From NCBI GenBank assembly GCA_004102785.1, contig SCEJ01000006.1, forward strand, positions 1 to 64,000: 64,000 bases of DNA. The letters are read 5' to 3'. Shown piece after piece: positions 33,367 through 41,060 of the stretch. The notes beneath the pieces were generated by a model that saw only the letters and a program-made list of their open reading frames with translations, was not told the origin of the DNA and did no database searches. Source of the DNA: Muribaculaceae bacterium Isolate-013 (NCI) (GTDB taxonomy: Bacteria > Bacteroidota > Bacteroidia > Bacteroidales > Muribaculaceae). The translations under genes and the position numbers were made by a program. The first letter of the stretch is position 1, and each line of letters begins with the position of its first letter.

Positions 33367-33374
33367 CAAAGTTA
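33367..33374 (-). promoter_or_regulatory. -7 box TAACTTTG, 4 nt before the flippase ATG
   Basis: The minus strand reads TAACTTTG-agcc-ATG. Transcription would start at or next to the ATG if this box is used. No -33 TTTG at N20. Confidence 0.4.
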
Positions 33375-33446
33375 GCAAAAAAAATCGAGAGGGGGGCAAA
33401 GTCGCCGCATTCCTCCAGTCCGGCCGTCCGAACGGAGCGGTCTATC

Positions 33447-33478
33447 TTTGTCTGTTAAGCGAAAAATGCGTACCTTTG
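33447..33478 (+). promoter_or_regulatory. Complete Bacteroidota promoter (-33 TTTG, N20, -7 TACCTTTG)
   Basis: TTTG at 33447-33450, a 20-nt spacer, then TACCTTTG at 33471-33478. Both elements fit the Bacteroides consensus. The ATG of the methyltransferase lies 22 nt after the -7 box. Confidence 0.65.
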
Positions 33479-33500
33479 CGCAAATATTACATAACTGGAG

Positions 33501-35132
33501 ATGAAAGAAAATTTTGAAATGGTGGCCAAGACCTTCCAGGGACTGGAAGATGTGCTGGCCGAGGAGTTGCGCGGCCTCGGTGCCGAGAATGTGGAGCCGG
33601 GGCGCCGAATGGTGTCGTTCGAGGGGGACCTCGAGATGCTCTACCGCGCCAACATGTGCTGCCGTACAGCTTTGCGTATCCTCAAGCCCATTCATAAATT
33701 CACCGCAGAGAACACCGATGAGCTCTACGAGCGCGCCAAGGAGTTCGACTGGGGTTCGCTGATGACCCCCCAGAGCACTTTCTCCATTGACACGGTGGCT
33801 TACAGCGACGAGTTCACCCACTCGCGCTTCGTCACTTACCGCGTCAAGGACGCCATTGCCGACTGGTTCTGCGACCGCTTCGGCGAGGGGCAGCGCCCCG
33901 GGGTGCGTCTGCAGGACGCCGACGTGATGATCAACGTGCATATCTCCGGCGACCGTGTGACCCTCTCGCTCGACTCCTCGGGCGAGTCGCTCCACAAACG
34001 CGGCTACCGCGTGGCCCAGACCGAGGCTCCCATCAACGAGGTGCTCGCCGCCGGCATCATCCTCAAGAGCGGCTGGCGCGGCGATTGCCCTCTGGTCGAC
34101 CCGATGTGCGGCTCCGGCACATTCCTGATCGAGGCTGCCATGATTGCCGCCAACATCAATCCCGGCGTGTACCGACGCCACTTCTCATTCGAGAACTGGA
34201 AGGACTTCGACCCCGAGCTTTTCGACCGTCTCTACAACGACGACTCGGGCGAGCGCCCCTTCAACTATAAGATTTACGGCGCCGACATATCGCCGAAAGC
34301 CATAGAGATAGCCCGCCGCAACATAAAGAGCGCCGGTGTGGGGCGCATGATCTCGCTTGAGACAAAGCCCCTTTCAGCCTGGGACGAAGCTCCCGCCGAC
34401 GGCGTGCTCATCACCAACCCGCCCTATGGCGAACGAATCTCCGCCGACGATATGGAGGGGCTCTACCGCCTCCTGGGCTCCAAGCTCAAGAATATCTTCA
34501 AGGGGTACCACGCCTGGATTATCGCCGCTAAAAACGAATATATCCACTCTATCGGCCTTTCGCCCTCGGTGAAGGAGGATATTCTCAACGGCTCGATTGA
34601 GTGCGAGCTGCGTGAGTTCATCATCTTCGAGGGGGATTACAAGCATTTCCGCGCCGAAGGCAAGCGTCTGCGCGAGCTGGAGGATAAGAAATCGATGCGA
34701 CGCGACGAACGCCGCCGCGACAAGGAGCAGAAATCGCGCTTCGAGCGCCGCGACAGCCGTCGCGAGGAGCGTTTCGGCGACCGTTCCGACCGTTACAGCG
34801 ACCGCGGCGGACGCAAGTTCCACCATCCGGGCGACCGCGACGAGGCTCCGCGCCGCCATGCCGAGTCGTCGCGCCCGTCCGACCGCTGGGAGCGCCGCGG
34901 CGACCGCTCCGGCACCCCCCGCAACAAACTCGAAGAGCGCTACCGTCCCGAACGTTCGGCTCGCGCGACGCGCGAAAGCGCCGAGCCCCGCTTCGCACCC
35001 CGCAGCGAGAATCCGCTGGCCTCGCGCCGCAACGAAGAGGCTCTGCGCTCCATCACCAACCGCCGCCCGGCTCTTCCCCCCTCGGAAGGCCCCCTGATGC
35101 GTCCGCGCCGTGGCTGGAAGAAAAACCAGTAA
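33501..35132 (+). CDS. THUMP-domain class I rRNA/RNA methyltransferase (RlmL N-terminal-like) with long charged tail
   Basis: 543 aa. The N-terminal THUMP-type RNA-binding region covers about 1-160. The SAM-dependent domain has motif I VDPMCGSGTFLIEAAM (about 199-214), YGADISPKAIEIARRNI (259-275) and the m2G-type catalytic ITNPPYGER (304-312). The core matches RlmL/Trm14-type N2-guanine methyltransferases, probably acting on 23S rRNA. Residues 395-543 form a very Arg/Asp/Glu/Ser-rich, disordered tail with short ERRDS- and DRSDR-like repeats, which may bind RNA. Confidence 0.85.
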   Translation: MKENFEMVAKTFQGLEDVLAEELRGLGAENVEPGRRMVSFEGDLEMLYRANMCCRTALRILKPIHKFTAENTDELYERAKEFDWGSLMTPQSTFSIDTVAYSDEFTHSRFVTYRVKDAIADWFCDRFGEGQRPGVRLQDADVMINVHISGDRVTLSLDSSGESLHKRGYRVAQTEAPINEVLAAGIILKSGWRGDCPLVDPMCGSGTFLIEAAMIAANINPGVYRRHFSFENWKDFDPELFDRLYNDDSGERPFNYKIYGADISPKAIEIARRNIKSAGVGRMISLETKPLSAWDEAPADGVLITNPPYGERISADDMEGLYRLLGSKLKNIFKGYHAWIIAAKNEYIHSIGLSPSVKEDILNGSIECELREFIIFEGDYKHFRAEGKRLRELEDKKSMRRDERRRDKEQKSRFERRDSRREERFGDRSDRYSDRGGRKFHHPGDRDEAPRRHAESSRPSDRWERRGDRSGTPRNKLEERYRPERSARATRESAEPRFAPRSENPLASRRNEEALRSITNRRPALPPSEGPLMRPRRGWKKNQ

Positions 35133-35167
35133 ATCACACCGTAGTGACGCTCTCTCCCTCTTCCTCC

Positions 35168-35200
35168 GGATGGCTACTCTAACCTCTAACCTCTAACCTC
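35168..35200 (+). repeat. CTCTAACC-type octamer repeat, short copy
   Basis: GGATGGCTACTCTAACC followed by three more CTCTAACC-type units, immediately before the purD ATG at 35203. It shares the same leader as the copies at 28484-28577 and 54629-54677. Confidence 0.65.
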
Positions 35201-35202
35201 AT

Positions 35203-36474
35203 ATGCGTATCCTTCTGCTCGGCTCGGGCGGCCGCGAATCAGCCTTTAGCTGGAAAATAGCCCAAAGCCCCATCGTTGAGAAACTTTTCATAGCCCCGGG
35301 CAACGGCGGCACGGCCGAATACGGCGAGAACGTGGCTCTCAGCCCCACCGACTTCCCCGCCCTGGCCCGGTTCTGCCGCGACAACGCCGTGGACCTGATT
35401 GTGGCCGGCAATGAAGACCCTCTGGTGGCCGGTCTCTGGGACTATATGGCCGAGCACCTCCCCGAGGTGCCCGTGGTAGGCCCCTCGCGTGAAGGCGCCC
35501 GCCTGGAGGGGAGCAAGGATTTCGCCAAGGCGTTCATGGCAGAGTTCGGCATACCCACGGCGGCATACCGCTCCTTCACCGCCGCCGACATCGAGGAGGC
35601 CGACTGTTTCCTTGAGTCGCTCAAGGCGCCCTATGTGCTCAAGGCCGACGGCCTCGCAGCAGGCAAGGGGGTGCTCATAATTGACGACCTCGACCAGGCC
35701 AAGGCCTCGCTGCGCGAGATGCTCGGCGGCATGTTCGGCGCGTCGTCGGCAACGGTTGTCATCGAGGAGTTCCTCTCGGGCATCGAATGCTCGGTGTTCG
35801 TGCTTACCGACGGCAACGGCGGCTACCGTGTGCTCCCCGTGGCCAAGGACTACAAGCGCATCGGCGAGGGGGATACAGGGCTCAACACCGGCGGCATGGG
35901 TGCCGTAAGTCCCGTGCCGTTCGCCGACGAGACCTTCATGCAGAAGGTCGACGAGCGCATCATCCGCCCCACAGTCGCCGGTCTCCAGGCCCGCGGCATC
36001 GTATATCGCGGCTTTATCTTCCTGGGTCTCATTAATGTAGGCGGCGAACCTATGGTAATCGAATACAACGTGCGCATGGGTGACCCCGAAACCGAGGTGG
36101 TGCTCCCCCGCATCGCTTCCGACCTGGTGCCGCTGATGGAGGCCGCCGCCCGCGGCAATCTCGGCGACATGCCTCTTGACATCGATCCGCGCACGGCGGT
36201 GACCGTGATGCTCGTGTCGGGCGGCTATCCCGGCGACTATGAGAAAGGGAAAGTAATCACCGGCGCCGATGCAACAGGAAGCACTATCCCCTTCCACGCC
36301 GGCACCGCACGCGATGACCAAGGGCGCCTTGTAACCTCCGGAGGCCGTGTGATAGCCCTCACAAGCTACGGTGAGTCAATCCCCGAGGCTCTCGAACGTT
36401 CATTCTCGGCCGCCGCTGCCGTTGACTTCGACGGTAAATATTTCCGCCGCGACATAGGCCGCGACCTCCTCTGA
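35203..36474 (+). CDS. purD: Phosphoribosylamine-glycine ligase (GAR synthetase)
   Basis: 423 aa. ATP-grasp enzyme of purine synthesis joining phosphoribosylamine and glycine. The N-terminal nucleotide-binding start is [17 protein letters not shown]. The ATP-grasp core is seen in [33 protein letters not shown], and [29 protein letters not shown] is the metal-binding PurD motif. Length is normal. The ATG lies 2 nt after the octamer repeat, so the repeat overlaps any 5' leader or ribosome-binding region. Confidence 0.95.
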   Translation: MRILLLGSGGRESAFSWKIAQSPIVEKLFIAPGNGGTAEYGENVALSPTDFPALARFCRDNAVDLIVAGNEDPLVAGLWDYMAEHLPEVPVVGPSREGARLEGSKDFAKAFMAEFGIPTAAYRSFTAADIEEADCFLESLKAPYVLKADGLAAGKGVLIIDDLDQAKASLREMLGGMFGASSATVVIEEFLSGIECSVFVLTDGNGGYRVLPVAKDYKRIGEGDTGLNTGGMGAVSPVPFADETFMQKVDERIIRPTVAGLQARGIVYRGFIFLGLINVGGEPMVIEYNVRMGDPETEVVLPRIASDLVPLMEAAARGNLGDMPLDIDPRTAVTVMLVSGGYPGDYEKGKVITGADATGSTIPFHAGTARDDQGRLVTSGGRVIALTSYGESIPEALERSFSAAAAVDFDGKYFRRDIGRDLL

Positions 36475-36496
36475 TTCCACACCCTCCACACCCCTG

Positions 36497-37480
36497 ATGG
36501 AACGCCAGCTAACCAACTTCCTGCACGCCCGCGGAGCCACGTTGCTATTTCTTCTGGCATCGTGCGCCGTGGCGTGCGTGGCCTGGAGCCGGGCGCTGGT
36601 GCTCCCTGTTGTGCCCGACCTGGGGCTGGGAATCCCCGCTCCGGGCGAATGGCTGGGCCACTCATTCCTGTCGCTGCTGCTCTGCATGGCCGTGAATGTG
36701 GCCGTGGGGATGCTGGTGATATGGATCAACAGGGCGTTCAACACCCTGCGCTCGCTCACAGCCCTTGGCGCCACGCTCTTCTATGTGCTTCAGTGCGCCA
36801 TGCCGCCGCTGCTGGCGCAGTTCTACGGCGGCATGTTGCTGGTGCTCATCGCCATGCTGTGTGTGGCGCTGCTCTTTTCGGTCTATGGCCGCGGCAGCCT
36901 CAGCGAGTCACGTCAGAAGGTGTATCTGATATTCTTCCTCCTTACCGTGGGGGGATTCACTCAGATCAGTTTTCTGCTCTTTGTGCCGGTGTTTCTTTTC
37001 GGGTGCATACAGATGCGGGTGCTGAACCTGCGCACCGCTCTGGCGGCGCTTCTCGGCATCGTCACTCCGCCGTGGATTCTGTTCGGGTTCGGCATCGTCG
37101 AGCCGTGGCAGTTGCATTGGCCCCGGCTGGTGGTGGCATGGAATCTTTTTGACACCGAGGAGATGGTCAAGGCGCTGGTCGATACGGGCTTCACCCTTGT
37201 GGCCGGCATGGCTTTCATGATGCTCAACCTGCTGAAAATACTGAGCTACAATTCGCGCACACGGGCTTTCAACGGCTTTATCAATGTGCTGTGGATTGCC
37301 ACGGCGCTCTTCACGGTGCTTAACTTCAACGATTTCGCGTTCTATATACCGCTGCTGAATGCCCTCGCGGGCTACCAGGCGGCCCATTTCTTCACTTACC
37401 GGCGCCAGCGCCGGAGTTATCTCCCGGTGGTGCTTCTGATAGCCGTATATGCGTTTTTCTGTGTATGGAGTTTCATATGA
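36497..37480 (+). CDS. Polytopic membrane protein, unknown (DUF6427-like)
   Basis: 327 aa with about nine hydrophobic segments, for example LLFLLASCAVACVAWSRALV, LLLCMAVNVAVGMLVIWI, and QISFLLFVPVFLFGCIQM. No transport or catalytic motif is recognised. The size and gene context resemble a Bacteroidota-specific family, possibly DUF6427; this assignment is not certain. The stop overlaps the pdxB start by 4 nt (ATGA), so the two are co-translated. Confidence 0.6.
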   Translation: MERQLTNFLHARGATLLFLLASCAVACVAWSRALVLPVVPDLGLGIPAPGEWLGHSFLSLLLCMAVNVAVGMLVIWINRAFNTLRSLTALGATLFYVLQCAMPPLLAQFYGGMLLVLIAMLCVALLFSVYGRGSLSESRQKVYLIFFLLTVGGFTQISFLLFVPVFLFGCIQMRVLNLRTALAALLGIVTPPWILFGFGIVEPWQLHWPRLVVAWNLFDTEEMVKALVDTGFTLVAGMAFMMLNLLKILSYNSRTRAFNGFINVLWIATALFTVLNFNDFAFYIPLLNALAGYQAAHFFTYRRQRRSYLPVVLLIAVYAFFCVWSFI

Positions 37481-38523
37481 AAAAGATTCTGATTGATGCT
37501 TTTGTGCCATACATCGGCGATATTTTCGACGGTGTGGCGCGCACCGAGGTGATTCAGCCGGAGGATTTCACTCCGGAGGCCGTGGCCGATGCCGACGCGC
37601 TGATTGTGCGCACGCGCACACGCTGCGACGCTCCGCTGCTTGAGGGGTCGGCCGTCACATTTGTAGGCACGGCCACAATCGGCACCGACCATTTCAACCT
37701 ACCCTGGCTGGCCTCGCGCGGCATTGAGGCTGTAAACGCGCCGGGGTGTAACGCTCCGGCTGTGGCGCAGTATGTGCTTGCGTCGATATATGCGCTTGTG
37801 CCTGAGCCGGAGGGGCTTACCGTAGGTGTCGTAGGTGTGGGGCATGTGGGCCGCATTGTGGCCCGCTGGTGTGAGGCTCTGGGCATGAATGTGCTCTGCT
37901 GCGACCCTCCGCGGGCTGAGGCCGAGGGGCCGGCCGGCTTCGTCGCTCTCGATGAGATAGCGCGCCGGGCCGATATCATTACCTTCCATACCCCCCACAC
38001 CAAGGCTCCGGCGCCATATCCGTCGCATCATCTGGCCGACGAGGCCTTCTTCGCCTCCCTGCAAAGGACGCCGCTGATTATCAATGCCGCCCGTGGCCCT
38101 GTGGTTGACAATGCCGCCCTGCTTCGCGCCATGGACGCGAAGCGCGTGAGCGGCTGCGTGATCGACTGCTGGGAGGGGGAGCCTGCCGTGAGCCCTGAGC
38201 TGCTGGCCCGGGCCGACATCGCCACGCCGCATATCGCCGGATATTCCCGCCAGGGGAAGATGCGCGCCACTCAGGCCGTGGTAAACGCCCTTCTGCGCCA
38301 TCTCGGCTCAGAAAAGGTAATGGACCTCGGCGCGCCGGCTCCCGACGCTCCAGCCCCCTCGAAAGAGGCTGTGACGGCATCGTACAATCCTTTTGACGAC
38401 ATGGCGGCAATGCGTGCCGCCGCCCTGCCGGCCGATTCAGCAGGCGGATACCCCGTGCTCCCTCCCGAGGTTTTCGAGCGCCTGCGCAACCACTACTCGC
38501 TTCGCGAGGAGGTGGGCGCCTGA
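37477..38523 (+). CDS. pdxB: 4-phosphoerythronate dehydrogenase
   Basis: 348 aa. D-2-hydroxyacid dehydrogenase of pyridoxal-5-phosphate synthesis. The NAD-binding Rossmann motif is TVGVVGVGHVGRIVARW, with the substrate-side VGTATIGTDHFN, the catalytic block LIINAARGPVVDNAALL and ATPHIAGYSRQGK. The DXP-dependent PLP route is therefore at least partly present. ATG at 37477 overlaps the previous stop. The last 31 nt overlap the 3' end of the oppositely oriented TrmH gene. Confidence 0.92.
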   Translation: MKKILIDAFVPYIGDIFDGVARTEVIQPEDFTPEAVADADALIVRTRTRCDAPLLEGSAVTFVGTATIGTDHFNLPWLASRGIEAVNAPGCNAPAVAQYVLASIYALVPEPEGLTVGVVGVGHVGRIVARWCEALGMNVLCCDPPRAEAEGPAGFVALDEIARRADIITFHTPHTKAPAPYPSHHLADEAFFASLQRTPLIINAARGPVVDNAALLRAMDAKRVSGCVIDCWEGEPAVSPELLARADIATPHIAGYSRQGKMRATQAVVNALLRHLGSEKVMDLGAPAPDAPAPSKEAVTASYNPFDDMAAMRAAALPADSAGGYPVLPPEVFERLRNHYSLREEVGA

Positions 38524-39047
38524 CGCAGCCCGAGGTAGAAGTGCCATATGGCCAGGGCCGAGCTTACGGCCACATTGAGCGAGTGCTTGGTGCCCTCCTG
38601 TGGTATCTCTATGCACACGTCGCAGGCGTCGACCACCTGCTGCTGCACCCCCTCCACCTCGTGGCCGGCCACCACGGCATAGCGGCCGCCGGGCTTCACG
38701 GCATAGCTGTCGAGAGGCACACTTCCCTGCGCAAGCTCAAGGGCGCAAACGGTATAGCCCTCGGCTTTCAGCCTGGCCACCGCCTCAAGCGTGTCGGCGC
38801 AGTATTCCCAGGCCACCGAGTCCTCGGCTCCGAGGGCTGTCTTGTGGATTTCGGGCGAGGGGGGCGTGGCCGTGATGCCGCAGAGCAGCAGCCGCTCCAC
38901 CCTGAAAGCGTCGGAGGTGCGGAATATCGAGCCGATGTTGTTGAGCGAGCGAATGTTGTCGAGCACCATTGTGAGCCCGATTTTCTCCTTGCGGCGGAAC
39001 TCCTCCACGGAGTCGCGCCCCATATCCAATATTGTTTTCTTGAGCAT
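38493..39047 (-). CDS. TrmH/SpoU-family RNA 2'-O-methyltransferase
   Basis: 184 aa. SPOUT-type fold: the N-terminal VLDNIRSLNNIGSIFRTSDAF carries the conserved Asn-Arg pair; YAVVAGHEVEGV and CIEIPQEGTKHSLNVAVSSALA give the SAM-binding knot with its Ser-Leu-Asn signature. It probably methylates a tRNA or rRNA 2'-OH. A -7 box ends 4 nt before the ATG at 39047. The C-terminus overlaps pdxB convergently. Confidence 0.88.
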   Translation of the reverse strand: MLKKTILDMGRDSVEEFRRKEKIGLTMVLDNIRSLNNIGSIFRTSDAFRVERLLLCGITATPPSPEIHKTALGAEDSVAWEYCADTLEAVARLKAEGYTVCALELAQGSVPLDSYAVKPGGRYAVVAGHEVEGVQQQVVDACDVCIEIPQEGTKHSLNVAVSSALAIWHFYLGLRQAPTSSRSE

Positions 39048-39051
39048 GGTG

Positions 39052-39079
39052 CAAAGTTACGATGATTTTCTTAACTTTG
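39052..39079. promoter_or_regulatory. Divergent -7 boxes between trmH-like gene and rbfA
   Basis: The minus strand reads TAACTTTG (39059-39052), then CACC and the ATG of the TrmH gene. The plus strand has TAACTTTG (39072-39079), 53 nt before the rbfA ATG. The two boxes are only 12 nt apart, so they compete for polymerase. Confidence 0.5.
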
Positions 39080-39132
39080 CGTTCAGTTACGGCGTTATAT
39101 TAGCGTAACAGATTTACACTGACAACTTTTTT

Positions 39133-39468
39133 ATGGAAACAACCCGCCAGCAAAAAATAGCCCGCCTGCTGCAGAAGGATCTCTCTGAAATCCTGCGCCA
39201 GGAAACCGCCAAGACCCATGGCGTGATCATTTCGGTAACAGCCGTGCGCGTGTCGCCCGACCTCTCTGTGGCTCGCGCCTACCTTTCGATATTCCCCCCC
39301 GCCCAGGCCCAGGGAATCATCGAGAATCTCACCCGCAACGCCAAGACCATACGCTACGAACTGGCTCAGCGCGTGCGCTTCCAGCTCCGCAAATGCCCCG
39401 AGCTTGCGTTCTATCTCGACGATTCGCTCGACTATATCGAGAATATCGACAACCTGCTTTCAAAATAA
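39133..39468 (+). CDS. rbfA: Ribosome-binding factor A
   Basis: 111 aa. KH-type fold protein that matures the 5' end of 16S rRNA in the 30S subunit. Diagnostic features are ETTRQQKIARLLQKDLSEIL at the start, ITFSVTAVRVS-type strand (visible as IISVTAVRVSPDLSVARAYL), and the C-terminal FQLRKCPELAFYLDDSLDYI. It lies 29 nt before the LolE-type gene, on the same strand. Confidence 0.93.
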   Translation: METTRQQKIARLLQKDLSEILRQETAKTHGVIISVTAVRVSPDLSVARAYLSIFPPAQAQGIIENLTRNAKTIRYELAQRVRFQLRKCPELAFYLDDSLDYIENIDNLLSK

Positions 39469-39497
39469 TTTCCCACCATCGTCACCATCACTACGAG

Positions 39498-40736
39498 TTG
39501 TCACTACCACTACGAGTGGCTCTGCGCTACCTCTTCTCGCGCAAAAGCCACGGAGCCGTCAATGTGATTTCCGCCGTTTCGGTGGCTTCGGTGGCCGTGG
39601 CCACAGCGGCCATGGTCATCGTTCTGTCGGTGTTCAACGGCTTCGCGCAGCTCAGCGAGAGGCAGTTGGGCAAGCTCGACCCGCCGGTGGCCGTAGCGCC
39701 TGCCGCAGGCAAGGTGTTCGCCGGCGGCGACTCGCTGTGCGCCCGTCTGGCCTCGCTGCCAGAGGTGGCCACGGCGGCCGGAGTGCTTTCCGATCAGGCT
39801 TTCGCGGTGGCACGTGAGTGTCAGATGCCGGTGGTAATCAAGGGAGTAGGCGAGGGGTACGCCGATGCATCGCATCTTGCCGACATTATCATCGACGGCT
39901 CGCCGGCGCTCGCCCCCCTGCCGGGCGGCTGGTATGGCGCCGTGCTCTCGCCGGGTGCGGCCATCGGACTGAATACCAGGCCGAAATCACCCTGGACCAT
40001 CACCATCTATGAACCTCGACGCCTGGGGCGCTATAATCCGGCGAATCCGGCGGCCTCCTTCCGCACCGACACCGTGGCCTGCATGGGGGTCTACTCCGTT
40101 GAGCAGCAGGAATATGACCGTGATATGGTGCTGCTTCCTCTCGAGGCTGCGCGCTCGCTCCTCGACTACAGTTCGGGCGAACTGTCGCAGATTGCCATAT
40201 GGCCTGCCGCGGGTTGCAGCGCTGAAGAGGCTGCGGCGGCCGTGAGGCGTGCGCTCGACGCTACCTCTGCCACGGCCTCCCTGCGTGTGCTCGACCGTAT
40301 GCAGCAGCAGCCCGACCTGTTCCGTATGATAGCCGTGGAGAAATGGATTACCTTCGCCATGCTGGCTTTCATTCTGGTCATTGCATCGTTCAACATCATA
40401 AGCACCCTGTCGATGATGGTGCTTGAAAAAGAGCCCAATATGGCCGTGCTGCGTGCCATGGGAGCCACGCCGCGTTTTATCTCGGCCATATTCGGCAACC
40501 AGGGGTGGCTGATAACCCTCTGTGGCGGCGGCGTGGGGATTGTGGCCGGCGCCCTCCTTGTGTCGGGGCAGAGCGCTTTCGGATGGATAAAACTGCAGAC
40601 CTCCGACCCCACCCTTCTGATGGTCGACGCCTACCCGGTGGTGCTCCGCGCCACCGACCTCCTCACTGTGGCCGCTTTCCTCGTCGGCGCCTCGCTGCTT
40701 ATCGCCGTCATCGCCTCACGGCTGCCCCAAAAATAA
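39498..40736 (+). CDS. Lipoprotein-releasing/FtsX-like ABC transporter permease (LolC/E type)
   Basis: About 412 aa. An N-terminal membrane segment (AVSVASVAVATAAMVIVLSV) after RVALRYLFSRKSHGAVNVIS precedes a large periplasmic domain (about residues 50-280) and three C-terminal membrane segments of the FtsX domain, with LEKEPNMAVLRAMGATP as the signature. It probably extracts lipoproteins from the inner membrane with a LolD ATPase encoded elsewhere. No ATG gives a sensible N-terminus; TTG at 39498, giving (M)SLPLRVALRYLFSRK, was chosen. Confidence 0.85.
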   Translation: MSLPLRVALRYLFSRKSHGAVNVISAVSVASVAVATAAMVIVLSVFNGFAQLSERQLGKLDPPVAVAPAAGKVFAGGDSLCARLASLPEVATAAGVLSDQAFAVARECQMPVVIKGVGEGYADASHLADIIIDGSPALAPLPGGWYGAVLSPGAAIGLNTRPKSPWTITIYEPRRLGRYNPANPAASFRTDTVACMGVYSVEQQEYDRDMVLLPLEAARSLLDYSSGELSQIAIWPAAGCSAEEAAAAVRRALDATSATASLRVLDRMQQQPDLFRMIAVEKWITFAMLAFILVIASFNIISTLSMMVLEKEPNMAVLRAMGATPRFISAIFGNQGWLITLCGGGVGIVAGALLVSGQSAFGWIKLQTSDPTLLMVDAYPVVLRATDLLTVAAFLVGASLLIAVIASRLPQK

Positions 40737-40742
40737 GCTGTA

Positions 40743-40780
40743 TAAGCGGTTGTTTACATTTATTTTTAAACAACCGCTTA
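40743..40780. repeat. 14-bp-stem hairpin resembling the MITE ends
   Basis: TAAGCGGTTGTTTA (40743-40756) pairs with TAAACAACCGCTTA (40767-40780) around a 10-nt loop. GGTTGTTTA and TTTACATTTATTTTTAAACA match the terminal repeats of the 319-bp element at 8975-9293, so this looks like a collapsed copy of its two ends. It sits directly after the LolE-type gene and could end its transcript. Confidence 0.6.
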
Positions 40781-40801
40781 AATTTGCAGGATTCAATCAG
40801 A

Positions 40802-40833
40802 CAGTAGGGACGCTCCGTGGAGCGTCCCTACTG
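40802..40833. repeat. REP-like palindrome CAGTAGGGACGCTCC/GGAGCGTCCCTACTG
   Basis: Perfect 15-bp arms with a 2-nt loop. Related sequence is repeated at 54511-54594. It sits between the hairpin at 40743 and the MITE at 40863. Confidence 0.7.
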
Positions 40834-40862
40834 GGAGACTGCTTCCGGCAGCAAGGTTTATG

Positions 40863-41040
40863 CACGGCTCTTTCATTTAAAAATGCTTGGAATTTTCAAA
40901 GTGTATGACTGATAGTTAGTTAAAAGCCATTAACCCTTTTATCCAAAATGAGATTAATACAGCCATTGCGTAACTGCTACATATAACTACCTGATTAACA
41001 GTGGCGCATTATAGCATCAAAGTTAAATGAAAGAGCCGTG
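40863..41040. mobile_element. 178-bp MITE with perfect 18-bp TIRs and 9-bp target duplication
   Basis: CACGGCTCTTTCATTTAA at 40863-40880 is exactly mirrored by TTAAATGAAAGAGCCGTG at 41023-41040. AGGTTTATG flanks both sides (40854-40862 and 41041-41049). No transposase ORF lies inside. It is inserted 20 nt beyond the SulP stop codon. Confidence 0.8.
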
Positions 41041-41060
41041 AGGTTTATGGCCTCCGGACT

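Noticed and set aside
37465-37476. Earlier start (MEFH) for pdxB
   Set aside because: The start at 37477 has the exact ATGA overlap with the previous stop and a normal Rossmann beginning; the earlier codon adds four residues inside the membrane-protein gene.
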